In this document: positions 16,743-25,240 of the stretch, piece after piece
How the letters are laid out: each line of letters opens with the position of its first letter
How positions within the stretch are numbered: the stretch's first letter is position 1
Origin: an uncultured Alistipes sp.
GTDB lineage: Bacteria > Bacteroidota > Bacteroidia > Bacteroidales > Rikenellaceae
Direction: 5' to 3'
Assembly: GCA_948736885.1 (NCBI GenBank)
Contig: CAPXWY010000003.1
Span: 54,132-118,131, forward strand
DNA: 64,000 nucleotides
The notes under the pieces: model-generated
Database searches by the model: none
Seen by the model: the letters and a program-made list of their open reading frames with translations, nothing else
What the model was told of the DNA's origin: nothing
Translations under genes and position numbers: made by a program

Positions 16743-19700
16743 TTATTTCTCCTCTTTCTTCCTGTCCGAACGGGTCATCAAGTCGTAGGCCACGGGCGTA
16801 GCGATGAAAATCGTGGCGGCCGTACCGACGACGACACCGACCGTGAGGGCGAAGATGAAACCGCGGATGGTCTCGCCGCCGAAGAAGAAGATGGCCAACA
16901 ACGTCACGATCGTCGTACCCGACGTGTTGATGGTACGCGACAAAGTGGAGTTGATGGCGTTGTTGACGTTCTCGCGCAACGTACGTTTCGGATAAAGACC
17001 CAGGAACTCGCGGATGCGGTCGAACACGACCACCGTGTCGTTGATGGCGTAACCGATGATGGTCAGAATGGCGGCGATGAAAGCCTGGTTGACCTCCAGG
17101 TTGAACGGCATCAGACCGTAGAACATGGAGAACAGACCGATGATGAACAACGCGTTGACGGCCAGAGCCAAGGTAGCACCCGTAGCCCACTGCCACCGCT
17201 TGAAACGGAAGGTGATGTAGAGCCCGATGGCGATGAGCGAGAAGAGCACCGAATAGATGGCGTTCCAGGTCATGTCCTTGGCGATCGAGGGACCGATTTT
17301 GTCGGCGTTCAGAATACCGTTGACGTCGGTCTGGGTATTGCGGAACTGCTCGAACGTAATATCATAGGAATAGAGCGGAGCGACCGCATCGTAGATGATG
17401 CGCTCGACCTCGGCCGTAGCCTCGTCCGAAGTGTCGTCGAAACGGTACTGCGTGACGATGCGCATCTGGTTCTCGTTGCCGTACTGCTTGACCTCGGAGC
17501 TGACCGAAGCGGCGTCGGCATCGGCCTGCGCCGCGAAAGCCTGCTCGACGCGCCCGCGCACCTCCTCAGCCGAAACGGCCTTGTCGAAACGGACCACGTA
17601 AGCACGGCCGCCCGTGAACTCGGCGCCGAGGTTCAGACCGCGCACGGCGAACGACACGCACGAAAGCAGAATCAGAACGGCGGTGACGATATAGGCGATC
17701 TTGCGCTTGGCGATGAAATCGACATGGGTGTTATTGAGGAAATTCTCCGACCACCTGCGCGAGAAAGAGATATGGCCCCACTTGGCGACAATCCATTCGA
17801 TCAAAAGGCGCGTGATGAAGACGGCGCAGAGGAACGAAGTGATGATACCGATAATCAACGTCGTAGCGAAGCCCTGCACCGGACCGTTGCCGAAGATGAA
17901 CAACACGATACCCGTGATGATGGTGGTGAGGTTACCGTCGATGATGGCCGAATAAGCCTTCGAGAAACCGTCCTTGATGGCGAGCGACAGGCTCTTGCCG
18001 CCGCGCAGCTCCTCCTTGATACGCTCGTAGATGATGACGTTGGCGTCGACGGCCATACCCATCGTCAGCACGATACCGGCGATACCGGGCAAGGTGAGGA
18101 CGGCGCCGAACGACACCAGGATACCCATGAGCAAGAAGACGTTGGTCAACAAAGCGATGTCGGACATCCAACCTGCGGTCTTGTAGAAGAGACCCATGTA
18201 GAGCAGGACGAGGACGAAAGCGATGAGGAACGACAGCATACCGGCGTTGATGGACTCCTGGCCCAACGACGGACCGACGACGGTATCCTGGATGATTTTG
18301 GCGGGTGCGGGCACCTTACCGGAACTGAGGACGTTGGCGAGGTCCTGCGCCTCCTGAATGGTGAAGTCGCCGGAAATCTCGGACGAACCCTTGTCGATTT
18401 TGGTGCGGACGTTGGGTGCCGAATAAACGTAACCGTCGAGCACGATGGCGATGCACTTGCCGATGTTCTCGCCTGTGAGCCGCGACCACTCCTGTGCGCC
18501 CTCGGCGTTCATGGTCATCGACACGACGGCCGAAGCACCGCGCTCGGCATACTGCTCGCGCGCCTCGGTGATGACCGACCCGTCGAGCGGAGCGCGCCCG
18601 TCGGAAGTGGCGACGCGGATAGCGTAGAGGTAATAACGGCCGTCGATGCGGTCGTCGCCCTTGACCCCCCACTTGAACTCGATGTCGGCGGGGAAGAACT
18701 CACGCACCTTGGGATCGCTCAGATAAGCCTCGACGGCAGCCATGTCGGCCTTGTAAGCGGCACCCACGGCGGCCCCGCCAGCGAACGACGGGTCGAGGAC
18801 GGCGAACAACGGATTCTGCGCACGGTCGAAACGCTCCGACGCGGCGGGCGCAGTCTCGGCGGTCTCGCCGATTTCGGAAATGAGGTCGCCGGCTTCGCCT
18901 GCACTCTTCTGCTTCTCGACGACTTCGGCCTTGACGCTCTCGCCGCCGGCGGCAGCCTCGGCCAACGCCGAACGCAGATACTTGTCGGCGGTCATCAACG
19001 ACGGCAGCACCTCGTTGGCGTTATAAGTAGTCCAGAACTCCAACGACGCGGTACCCTGCAACAAATCACGAACGCGCTGCGGCTCCTTGACGCCCGGCAA
19101 CTCGACGAGGATACGGTGCGAATTGGGCAGGCGCATGATATTGGGCTGCGTGACGCCGAAGTGGTCGATACGACTGCGCAAAACGTTGAACGAAGCGGCG
19201 ATAGCAGCCTCGGTCTCGCGCTTGAGAATCTTCTCGACGTCGGCATTGGTACTTTCGAGTGAAATGTCCTTGCGGTCGGGGCTGACGAAGATGGCCGCGA
19301 GCGACCCGCCGTTGGTCAGACGCTCGTAAGCCTTGACGAAGTCGCCGATATAATCCTTGGAATCGCCCGACTTCATGGCCTCGTCGGCCTCGGCGATAGC
19401 CTGCATGAAAGCGGGATCGCTCTGGCTGTCGCCGGCCAACGCCTTGACAACGTCCTCGACCTGCACCTCCAACATGACGTTCATACCGCCCTTGAGGTCG
19501 AGACCGAGGTTCAACTCCTTCTCCTTGCACTCCTTGTAAGTGAAACGCTTGAAACCGACGTTGTAGACGGGCAGATTCTGGACCGAATCCAGGAAATGCT
19601 GCTCCGCCTCGGCCTGCCGGTCGAGCGGGAACTGGGCGGCATAGGCGGCCGCCTGCTTCTCTACGCTCCGTGTCTTGAACGTGAACGAGAGCTGGTAAAC

Positions 19701-19754
19701 GCATGCGAGGGCCAGAAGCACCGCGATGAGTTTGATGAAACCTTTACTTTGCAT
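16743..19754 (-). CDS. secDF: Fused protein translocase subunit SecDF
   Basis: 1003 residues, a one-piece SecD-SecF as is usual in Bacteroidetes. The SecD half has an N-terminal membrane helix, LNLGLDLKGGMNVMLEVQVEDVVKALAGD, a large periplasmic domain with an acidic/alanine-rich insert near 275-310, and GIAGIVLTMGMAVDANVIIYERIKEELR. The SecF half, from about residue 640, includes LNLGAEFTGGRAYVV and AINDTVVVFDRIREFL. It uses the proton gradient to pull exported proteins from SecYEG. It is monocistronic, ending at a strong hairpin and preceded by a tandem promoter-hairpin array. Confidence 0.97.
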   Translation of the reverse strand: MQSKGFIKLIAVLLALACVYQLSFTFKTRSVEKQAAAYAAQFPLDRQAEAEQHFLDSVQNLPVYNVGFKRFTYKECKEKELNLGLDLKGGMNVMLEVQVEDVVKALAGDSQSDPAFMQAIAEADEAMKSGDSKDYIGDFVKAYERLTNGGSLAAIFVSPDRKDISLESTNADVEKILKRETEAAIAASFNVLRSRIDHFGVTQPNIMRLPNSHRILVELPGVKEPQRVRDLLQGTASLEFWTTYNANEVLPSLMTADKYLRSALAEAAAGGESVKAEVVEKQKSAGEAGDLISEIGETAETAPAASERFDRAQNPLFAVLDPSFAGGAAVGAAYKADMAAVEAYLSDPKVREFFPADIEFKWGVKGDDRIDGRYYLYAIRVATSDGRAPLDGSVITEAREQYAERGASAVVSMTMNAEGAQEWSRLTGENIGKCIAIVLDGYVYSAPNVRTKIDKGSSEISGDFTIQEAQDLANVLSSGKVPAPAKIIQDTVVGPSLGQESINAGMLSFLIAFVLVLLYMGLFYKTAGWMSDIALLTNVFLLMGILVSFGAVLTLPGIAGIVLTMGMAVDANVIIYERIKEELRGGKSLSLAIKDGFSKAYSAIIDGNLTTIITGIVLFIFGNGPVQGFATTLIIGIITSFLCAVFITRLLIEWIVAKWGHISFSRRWSENFLNNTHVDFIAKRKIAYIVTAVLILLSCVSFAVRGLNLGAEFTGGRAYVVRFDKAVSAEEVRGRVEQAFAAQADADAASVSSEVKQYGNENQMRIVTQYRFDDTSDEATAEVERIIYDAVAPLYSYDITFEQFRNTQTDVNGILNADKIGPSIAKDMTWNAIYSVLFSLIAIGLYITFRFKRWQWATGATLALAVNALFIIGLFSMFYGLMPFNLEVNQAFIAAILTIIGYAINDTVVVFDRIREFLGLYPKRTLRENVNNAINSTLSRTINTSGTTIVTLLAIFFFGGETIRGFIFALTVGVVVGTAATIFIATPVAYDLMTRSDRKKEEK

Positions 19755-19812
19755 CGGTAAGAAATGAATTTGTTATTTGTTGTAATTATTCTCTCCAAAG
19801 CCTAATAGCGCA

Positions 19813-19860
19813 CAAAGATACGAATAAGTGAGGGCAAAAGCAAGTTTACTTGCATTTTGC
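19813..19860 (-). promoter_or_regulatory. secDF promoter 1 with palindrome over the -33 region
   Basis: On the minus strand the -7 box TATCTTTG occupies 19820-19813. CTTG sits 20 bp upstream at 19844-19841, one base off TTTG. A hairpin spans 19834-19860: GCAAAA/TTTTGC outer and GCAAGT/ACTTGC inner arms with a TT loop, centred near -39. The secDF leader would be about 54 nt. Confidence 0.65.
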
Positions 19861-19966
19861 CGAACGTGAGTATCTAAGACGCAGCCAAAGATACGAAAAG
19901 CCGAGGGCAATGCCAAATTTATTTGAGTATTGCCGAGGCGGAGTATCTTCGGCGAAGCCAAAGATA
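19813..19966 (-). repeat. Tandem 73-bp promoter-hairpin array upstream of secDF
   Basis: CAAAGATA occurs at 19813, 19886 and 19959, exactly 73 bp apart. Units 1 and 2 share flanks (CAAAGATACGAA..., ...GTATCT...GC) but have different hairpin arms. Unit 2 has CAAA at 19914-19917, a perfect TTTG-N20-TATCTTTG promoter on the minus strand, and a hairpin at 19906-19934 (GGCAAT/ATTGCC, CAAAT/ATTTG). The third box lacks the hairpin. Confidence 0.85.
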
Positions 19967-20177
19967 GGAAAAACAATTCACAATTCATAATTGCAGGCAA
20001 CGAATAGTTGACGATGGACAAGAAATAATGATAAATACTTTACGCGGAGCGCGGCCGGGGCGATGGTTGCTACGGACGGGGGAAACGGTTCTTCGTCGGT
20101 CTTGCGACCTCCTCAGAATAACAAGGCGGACATCAAAATGATATTTAATTTATACCCTTTTAATTTTCAATTAAAAA

Positions 20178-20206
20178 AGCGCAGTCCCGGGAAACGGAAC
20201 TGCGCT
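20178..20206 (-). terminator. Rho-independent terminator of dnaK
   Basis: AGCGCAGT pairs with ACTGCGCT. On the minus strand the stem is followed by a run of six T, starting 37 bp after the dnaK stop. Confidence 0.9.
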
Positions 20207-20242
20207 GAAAACACCGGAGGGAAAAACCGCCCCGGACGGAAT

Positions 20243-22159
20243 CTATTTGACCTCCTCGAACTCGACGTCCTCGGGCTGGTTGTTGCCAGCGGCATCCTGA
20301 GCACCGCCAGCATTGGCCTGCTGACCAGCGCCCTGCGCACCGGCGGCACCCTGTGCCTGCTGCTGGGCGTAGATGTCTTGAGAAGCGGCCTGCCAAGCAG
20401 CGTTCAACTCGTTGATAGCGGTGTCGATAGCGGCGATGTCGGCGTTCTTGTGGGCCTCCTTGAGCTTGCCGAGCGCCGTTTCGATGGCGGACTTCTTGTC
20501 GGCAGGCAGCTTGTCGCCGTACTCCTTGAGCTGCTTTTCGGTAGCGAAGATATTGGAATCGGCGGCGTTGATCTTGTCGATACGCTCCTTTTCCTCCTTA
20601 TCCTTGGCCTCGTTGGCCTTGGCCTCGTCGCGCATGCGCTGGATTTCCTGCTCGGTCAGACCCGACGAAGCCTCGATACGGATTTTCTGCTCCTTGCCGG
20701 TACCCTTGTCCTTGGCCGAAACGTTGAGAATGCCGTTGGCGTCGATGTCGAACGTAACCTCGATCTGCGGCACGCCACGCGGAGCGGCAGGGATGCCGTC
20801 GAGGTGGAAACGCCCGATAGACTTGTTATCACGGGCCAACGGACGCTCGCCCTGGCAAACGTTGATTTCGACCGAAGGCTGGTTGTCGGCCGCCGTGGAG
20901 AAAGTCTCCGACTTGCGGGTAGGAATGGTGGTGTTGGCCTCGATGAGCTTGGTCATCACGCCGCCCAAAGTCTCGATACCGAGCGACAGGGGCGTAACGT
21001 CGAGCAACAACACGTCCTTGACCTCGCCCGTGAGCACACCGCCCTGGATGGCGGCGCCGATGGCCACGACCTCGTCGGGGTTGACCGACTTGTTGGGAGC
21101 CTTGCCGAAGAACTCCTCGACGATTTTCTGGATAGCGGGGATACGCGTCGAACCGCCGACGAGAATCACCTCGTCGATTTGCGAAGCGTCCAACCCGGCG
21201 TCGCGCAAGGCGAGCTTGCACGGCTCGACGGTCTTACGAATCAGATGATCGCACAACTGCTCGAACTTGGCACGTGTAAGCGACATGACGAGGTGCTGCG
21301 GAATGCCGTTGACGGGCATGATGTAAGGCAGGTTGATTTCGGTCGTAGTCGAAGACGAGAGCTCGATTTTGGCCTTTTCGGCGGCCTCCTTCAGACGCTG
21401 CAGCGCCATGGGGTCCTGCCGCAGGTCGATCTGATGCTCGGCCTTGAACGCCTCGGCCATGTAGTCGATGAGCACGTGGTCGAAGTCGTCGCCGCCGAGG
21501 TGGGTGTCGCCGTTGGTCGACTTGACCTCGAAGACGCCGTCGCCCAGTTCGAGAATCGAAATATCGAACGTACCGCCGCCGAGGTCGTAGACGGCGATTT
21601 TCATGTCGCTGTCCTTCTTATCGAGACCGTAGGCCAAAGCGGCGGCCGTAGGCTCGTTGATGATACGGCGGACCTTGAGACCGGCGATTTCGCCCGCCTC
21701 CTTGGTAGCCTGGCGCTGCGAATCGGAGAAGTAAGCGGGCACGGTGATGACGGCCTCGCTGACCTCCTGCCCGAGGTAATCCTCGGCCGTCTTCTTCATC
21801 TTCTGGAGGATGATGGCCGAAATCTCCTGCGGAGTGTACTGGCGCCCGTCGATGTCGACGCGGGGCGTATTGTTATCGCCGCGGACGATGGAATAAGGCG
21901 CACGCTCGATGTCGGAGGCGACCTGGTCGTAACGCTCGCCCATGAAACGCTTGATGGAGAAGACCGTACGCTTGGGGTTGGTAATCGCCTGACGCTTGGC
22001 GGGATCGCCGACCTTGCGCTCGCCGTTGTCGATGAAAGCGACCACCGACGGCGTTGTACGGTGACCCTCGGAATTGGGAATCACAACGGGCTCGTTACCC
22101 TCCATGACCGACACGCAGGAATTTGTCGTGCCAAGGTCGATACCAATAATCTTTGCCAT
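20243..22159 (-). CDS. dnaK: Chaperone protein DnaK (Hsp70)
   Basis: 638 residues. The ATPase domain begins [20 protein letters not shown] and includes [15 protein letters not shown] and [12 protein letters not shown] substrate-binding domain follows ([18 protein letters not shown]), then a helical lid and a C-terminal tail rich in Gln, Ala and Gly that ends EDVEFEEVK. It is an ATP-driven cytoplasmic folding chaperone working with DnaJ and GrpE, which are not in the window. It is monocistronic with a strong terminator. A near-palindrome lies about 180 bp upstream. Confidence 0.99.
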   Translation of the reverse strand: MAKIIGIDLGTTNSCVSVMEGNEPVVIPNSEGHRTTPSVVAFIDNGERKVGDPAKRQAITNPKRTVFSIKRFMGERYDQVASDIERAPYSIVRGDNNTPRVDIDGRQYTPQEISAIILQKMKKTAEDYLGQEVSEAVITVPAYFSDSQRQATKEAGEIAGLKVRRIINEPTAAALAYGLDKKDSDMKIAVYDLGGGTFDISILELGDGVFEVKSTNGDTHLGGDDFDHVLIDYMAEAFKAEHQIDLRQDPMALQRLKEAAEKAKIELSSSTTTEINLPYIMPVNGIPQHLVMSLTRAKFEQLCDHLIRKTVEPCKLALRDAGLDASQIDEVILVGGSTRIPAIQKIVEEFFGKAPNKSVNPDEVVAIGAAIQGGVLTGEVKDVLLLDVTPLSLGIETLGGVMTKLIEANTTIPTRKSETFSTAADNQPSVEINVCQGERPLARDNKSIGRFHLDGIPAAPRGVPQIEVTFDIDANGILNVSAKDKGTGKEQKIRIEASSGLTEQEIQRMRDEAKANEAKDKEEKERIDKINAADSNIFATEKQLKEYGDKLPADKKSAIETALGKLKEAHKNADIAAIDTAINELNAAWQAASQDIYAQQQAQGAAGAQGAGQQANAGGAQDAAGNNQPEDVEFEEVK

Positions 22160-22333
22160 AATAAGTGTGAATTTGAATGCTTGTTAATTCTGTTAATCCG
22201 GTAACCTGTTCCCTGCCGCCCCATTCTGTGCTTGTGCGGACTATGCCGCAGCGAGAAAAGGCGCATGAATACGAACCGTTTTATCGGCTTTTACGACCGT
22301 AAGTCAATCAAAGGTTGTACCAAAGGGCGAACT

Positions 22334-22348
22334 CTGCCAATTTGACAG
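22334..22348. promoter_or_regulatory. Near-palindrome upstream of dnaK, possible heat-shock control site
   Basis: CTGCCAATTTGACAG is a 15-bp imperfect palindrome of form CTGnCAAnTTGnCAG, followed 6 bp later by another GGCAG. Its position before dnaK suggests a regulator site. No named regulator can be assigned. Confidence 0.3.
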
Positions 22349-22455
22349 CCCCGTGGCAGTTCGGGCCGCCGGGAAGTCCGCGCAACGTGCTATTTTGGCA
22401 GGAAAGCGAGGGCAAGGCATGGCTGGCAAAAGATTCTTCGTCGCCTATGGTTCCT

Positions 22456-22545
22456 CAGAATGACAAAGAATGAAATGATTCCCCATTCACTATTAATTAT
22501 TCACTATGTTGTCATTCCGCCCCGCTCAATTTTTAATTCTGAATT
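22456..22545 (-). repeat. 90-bp long-range inverted repeat, right arm
   Basis: Inverted partner of 9580-9669 with one mismatch in 90 bases. It lies between the dnaK upstream region and the terminator of the small HTH-type gene. Confidence 0.88.
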
Positions 22546-22557
22546 CTTAATTAAAAA

Positions 22558-22586
22558 AGCGCAGCCCCGGAATCCGGCACTGCGCT
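22558..22586 (-). terminator. Rho-independent terminator of the 80-residue protein gene
   Basis: AGCGCAG pairs with CTGCGCT, with an inner CCGG/CCGG pair. On the minus strand six T follow. Its stem is nearly the same as that of the dnaK terminator. Confidence 0.88.
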
Positions 22587-22607
22587 GCACTGAAGAAAGA
22601 TATGTCT

Positions 22608-22850
22608 CTATTTCTGCTCGCCGAGAATACGCATGGCCACGTCGAGAATAGTCGTGTCGTCGAGCGTCACCACGCCGCCGTCGGGCCCGGGCTCGAAATG
22701 AACGCCCACGCACTCCTTGGCTTCGTGCTTGCCGCCGAAATAGTTGCGGACGGACTCCACGTCGATTCCCAACTCGTCTGCGATACGCTGCGAGCTACCG
22801 CTGGGCAGCCGGTCCTTGATCCGGCGCAGTTCGTTGAATGTAATGATCAT
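22608..22850 (-). CDS. Small conserved-type protein with helix-turn-helix-like region
   Basis: 80 residues. SSQRIADELGIDVESVRNYFGG reads like a DNA-binding helix-turn-helix, followed by GVHFEPGPDGGVVTLDDTTILDVAMRIL. Small proteins of this form are widespread in Bacteroidetes with unknown targets. A possible -7 box, TAAATTTG, lies at 22905-22898. The gene is monocistronic with its own terminator. Confidence 0.75.
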   Translation of the reverse strand: MIITFNELRRIKDRLPSGSSQRIADELGIDVESVRNYFGGKHEAKECVGVHFEPGPDGGVVTLDDTTILDVAMRILGEQK

Positions 22851-22944
22851 ATCCCGTAGTGTTTAAGTGTTTTTATTACTGCACTACTAAGTTACGGCAA
22901 ATTTACGGAACCTCCAAACTTCCGGACGGAAAAATGGCGAAAAA

Positions 22945-24510
22945 TCACTCTGCGGGCTCCACGTATATCTGGAAGACCAGCGGCGTGAAAGGCAGAACCT
23001 CGGTAATGACGGTCGTCGTGGTCTCGGATTGGTCCCCGTCGCCACTGCCGATACCGCCCATATAGCTGCCATAGCCGCCGTACATGCCCCCCAGATAATT
23101 GCCGTAATAACCCGGGAAATAACCTCCGTAGCCGTTGCCATAGTAGGCATTGGCATAGTTGAGAAGATTCAGATAATCGGAGTAGCTCTGCGAATAGCCG
23201 CTGCCCGAAGACGAGCTTTGCGTACTGCCCTGCTGACCCTGCGCCCCGTAGGCGTGGGTCGACACGGTCACGATAGCGGCCCACTGCCCGTACTTGAGCT
23301 TAGGCACCGTATAATACCAGGCCTGCACGGCTCCGCCTTTTTCCGGGGTGTACTCGAAAGCCTCGCCTTCCGTCTTGACCTCGCCGTAGACAATCTGCTT
23401 CACCTCGTCGATATTGGTATCGAGTACGAAACCGTCGAGGAAACGGGTTATGTACCAGATTTTGGCCTTGCCCTCCATCCCGACCGAATCGGCGTCGAGG
23501 GTCACGGCATCGGGGAAATCCGCCGCATCGTCGTCGAGGAACCGTTTGCGCAGAGCCTCGTTGATTTGCTGGTCGACAAGCGCCATCGACGCTTCGGAAG
23601 CGTAGGGCTCGACACCGACGGCATAGGGCTCGGGGAAGACGAGCTGCCGGGCGGGCGTATACCGATAATCGACATAGAGCTGAGGCAGCGAATCGCAGGC
23701 GCTGACCCACCGCTCGGCCACCCGGTAAGGATGATTGGCATCCTTGGGGTCGGTCGGCAGGGGCACGACCCCGTCGGCGGCCTCTTTGGACGAACTGTAA
23801 ATCCGCAGACCGCCCTGCTGGCGACAATAGGAATCCACGGCCGAACCCTCGGCCTGCAAAGGATTCTTGACCGTGTCGCAGATGGTCATCTCGATCCGCA
23901 CGGGCTTGCTTGCGGCGAGGGTGAAATCGCCCTCGTAACCGCCGCTGGACGACAGGTCGCCCACCACGCGCGAAGGACAATAGAGCGCCACGCGCGCGCC
24001 TTCGCGCAACAGAAACGGCAGCTCGATTTCGCGCCCGGGATTGTTGCGGTTGAAATCGGCCACGTAATCTTCGCCCAGCGTCTGCTCGTTGCGCATGGCC
24101 AGATAAGTCGCTTCGGGCAACCCGGTGTTGCCGGTACCGCAATAACGGTAGAACGGCACGTAATGGGTATACTTGGTGAACGTCCCTGCCAACTTGGCCT
24201 GGCGGGCGCTGCGGGTGATGATAATCTCGTGCGACGCCAAATCGCGGCCCGAGAAATCGAACTGCACCCAACAAACCGTATCGTTGACGGGCCTGGCGCC
24301 GGAATCGCCCGCGTCGAGCACCTCTATATAATAACTCGCATTGCCGAACCCCTGCCTGTTGCCCAACAGCTCGGGCTTGTTCTGAGCCATCCACGCCTCC
24401 AACGACAGATCCTCCAACTTATTGTAGGATTCGGACTGCTCCCTGGCACACGAAACGGCCAACAGCAAGGCGGCCACGGCGGCCAAACTCAAACGGATAT
24501 AACGCATCAT
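22945..24510 (-). CDS. Lipoprotein of unknown function with Tyr/Gly-rich C-terminal tail
   Basis: 521 residues. MMRYIRLSLAAVAALLLAVSC is a lipoprotein signal with the lipid-bearing Cys in AVSC. The body has no family I recognise; DFSGRDLASHEIIITR and RIEMTICDTVKNPL suggest beta-rich domains. The last 90 residues are low complexity, first QGQQGSTQSSSSGSG, then a Tyr/Gly/Asn run (ANAYYGNGYGGYFPGYYGNY), before a short hydrophobic end. An alternative ATG at 24534 overlaps the upstream stop (ATGA). It follows another lipoprotein gene by 20 bp and is probably co-transcribed with it. Confidence 0.8.
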   Translation of the reverse strand: MMRYIRLSLAAVAALLLAVSCAREQSESYNKLEDLSLEAWMAQNKPELLGNRQGFGNASYYIEVLDAGDSGARPVNDTVCWVQFDFSGRDLASHEIIITRSARQAKLAGTFTKYTHYVPFYRYCGTGNTGLPEATYLAMRNEQTLGEDYVADFNRNNPGREIELPFLLREGARVALYCPSRVVGDLSSSGGYEGDFTLAASKPVRIEMTICDTVKNPLQAEGSAVDSYCRQQGGLRIYSSSKEAADGVVPLPTDPKDANHPYRVAERWVSACDSLPQLYVDYRYTPARQLVFPEPYAVGVEPYASEASMALVDQQINEALRKRFLDDDAADFPDAVTLDADSVGMEGKAKIWYITRFLDGFVLDTNIDEVKQIVYGEVKTEGEAFEYTPEKGGAVQAWYYTVPKLKYGQWAAIVTVSTHAYGAQGQQGSTQSSSSGSGYSQSYSDYLNLLNYANAYYGNGYGGYFPGYYGNYLGGMYGGYGSYMGGIGSGDGDQSETTTTVITEVLPFTPLVFQIYVEPAE

Positions 24511-24530
24511 CGGATATTCTCTGGTTGTTG

Positions 24531-25181
24531 TCATTCCACTTTGTCGACGCTGAAAAAGACAGCGACGGGGCTTTCCTTGGGGATGAAATAAAGGTAAGTC
24601 TTGTCCCCGTAAGCCATATTGTAAGTCATATAAGCCTCCACGCGGTCGCCCTCGCGACACCCTACCAACGCGAGTCGGAGCCCTTTTATTATCCCGGCGT
24701 TGCGCATGTCGACGCTCAACGGAGCGAAATCCCACGCGCCCGGGGTCAGACCGGCCATCCGGAAATAAGGCTCGAAAGCGGGATCGTTGGTATAGAACGG
24801 CGGTGTCACGCTTGCGAAATTGTTCTCGTTGAGCCCGCCGTCGGGCAACCCCCTGATAAGCGTATTGTTGAAAAGATAAGCGCGGTAAGTCAAAGTCACC
24901 CACGAATCCTCGGTCACCAACGGCTTGTTTTCGCGGTCGGGGTCGTAGTAATTTTCGACGTCGATATAACGGTAAACAGCGTCGCCCAACGTAGCGTAGA
25001 CCCCCTCCCTGCTACCGGGTTCGAGGTTCTCCACGGGTATGAGCCGCGGCTGGTGCGTCTTTTCGAGGAACGAAACGAACGTGGACTTCTGCTTGCCGAA
25101 AAGGTCCTCCTTCTCGGCGCAGCCGACGAAGAGAAACACCCCGGCGAAGAGGAACAACGACGATATGACAGACCTTTTCAT
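24531..25181 (-). CDS. FKBP-like lipoprotein
   Basis: 216 residues. MKRSVISSLFLFAGVFLFVGC is a lipoprotein signal ending in the lipobox Cys. The C-terminal part, GIIKGLRLALVGCREGDRVEAYMTY then AYGDKTYLYFIPKESPVAVFFSVDKVE, follows the FKBP peptidyl-prolyl isomerase pattern (GW..aL.gMk.Ge...yG...IP..). It is therefore inferred to be an envelope folding factor; activity is uncertain because many aromatic active-site residues could not be placed. The ATG at 25181 is chosen over 25199 because a TATTTTTG box lies at 25204-25197. Confidence 0.65.
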   Translation of the reverse strand: MKRSVISSLFLFAGVFLFVGCAEKEDLFGKQKSTFVSFLEKTHQPRLIPVENLEPGSREGVYATLGDAVYRYIDVENYYDPDRENKPLVTEDSWVTLTYRAYLFNNTLIRGLPDGGLNENNFASVTPPFYTNDPAFEPYFRMAGLTPGAWDFAPLSVDMRNAGIIKGLRLALVGCREGDRVEAYMTYNMAYGDKTYLYFIPKESPVAVFFSVDKVE

Positions 25182-25196
25182 CGGCACGGAATCATG

Positions 25197-25204
25197 CAAA
25201 AATA
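25197..25204 (-). promoter_or_regulatory. Possible -7 box before the FKBP-like lipoprotein gene
   Basis: TATTTTTG on the minus strand, in the 59-bp gap after cdaA, with no good TTTG at the usual spacing. It would allow expression of the two lipoprotein genes apart from cdaA. Confidence 0.35.
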
Positions 25205-25240
25205 CAAAAACAATCCGGAAATCCTACCATTGCAACCGAA

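Larger units (their letters stand above)
19755..20242. repeat. Intergenic region: tandem promoter-hairpin units, repeats and dnaK terminator
   Basis: No gene is seen. The gap contains two tandem 73-bp units plus the start of a third (19813-19966), a copy of the ATTCTTCG-type repeat (20088-20122) beside a GC-rich GCGCGGCCGGGGCGATGG module, and the dnaK terminator. Confidence 0.8.
22160..22607. other. Intergenic region upstream of dnaK
   Basis: No gene is seen. The gap contains a near-palindrome (22334-22348), one ATTCTTCG-type repeat (22431-22465), the right arm of the 90-bp inverted repeat (22456-22545) and the terminator of the next minus-strand gene (22558-22586). No clear TAnnTTTG box for dnaK was found. 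Confidence 0.75.

Noticed and set aside
16743..19754. SecDF as an unusual gene fusion
   Set aside because: A one-piece SecDF is normal in Bacteroidetes and some other groups.
19813..19966. Possible CRISPR array
   Set aside because: Only two 73-bp units, with conserved flanks and variable paired arms, no spacer-length regularity beyond the unit and no cas genes.
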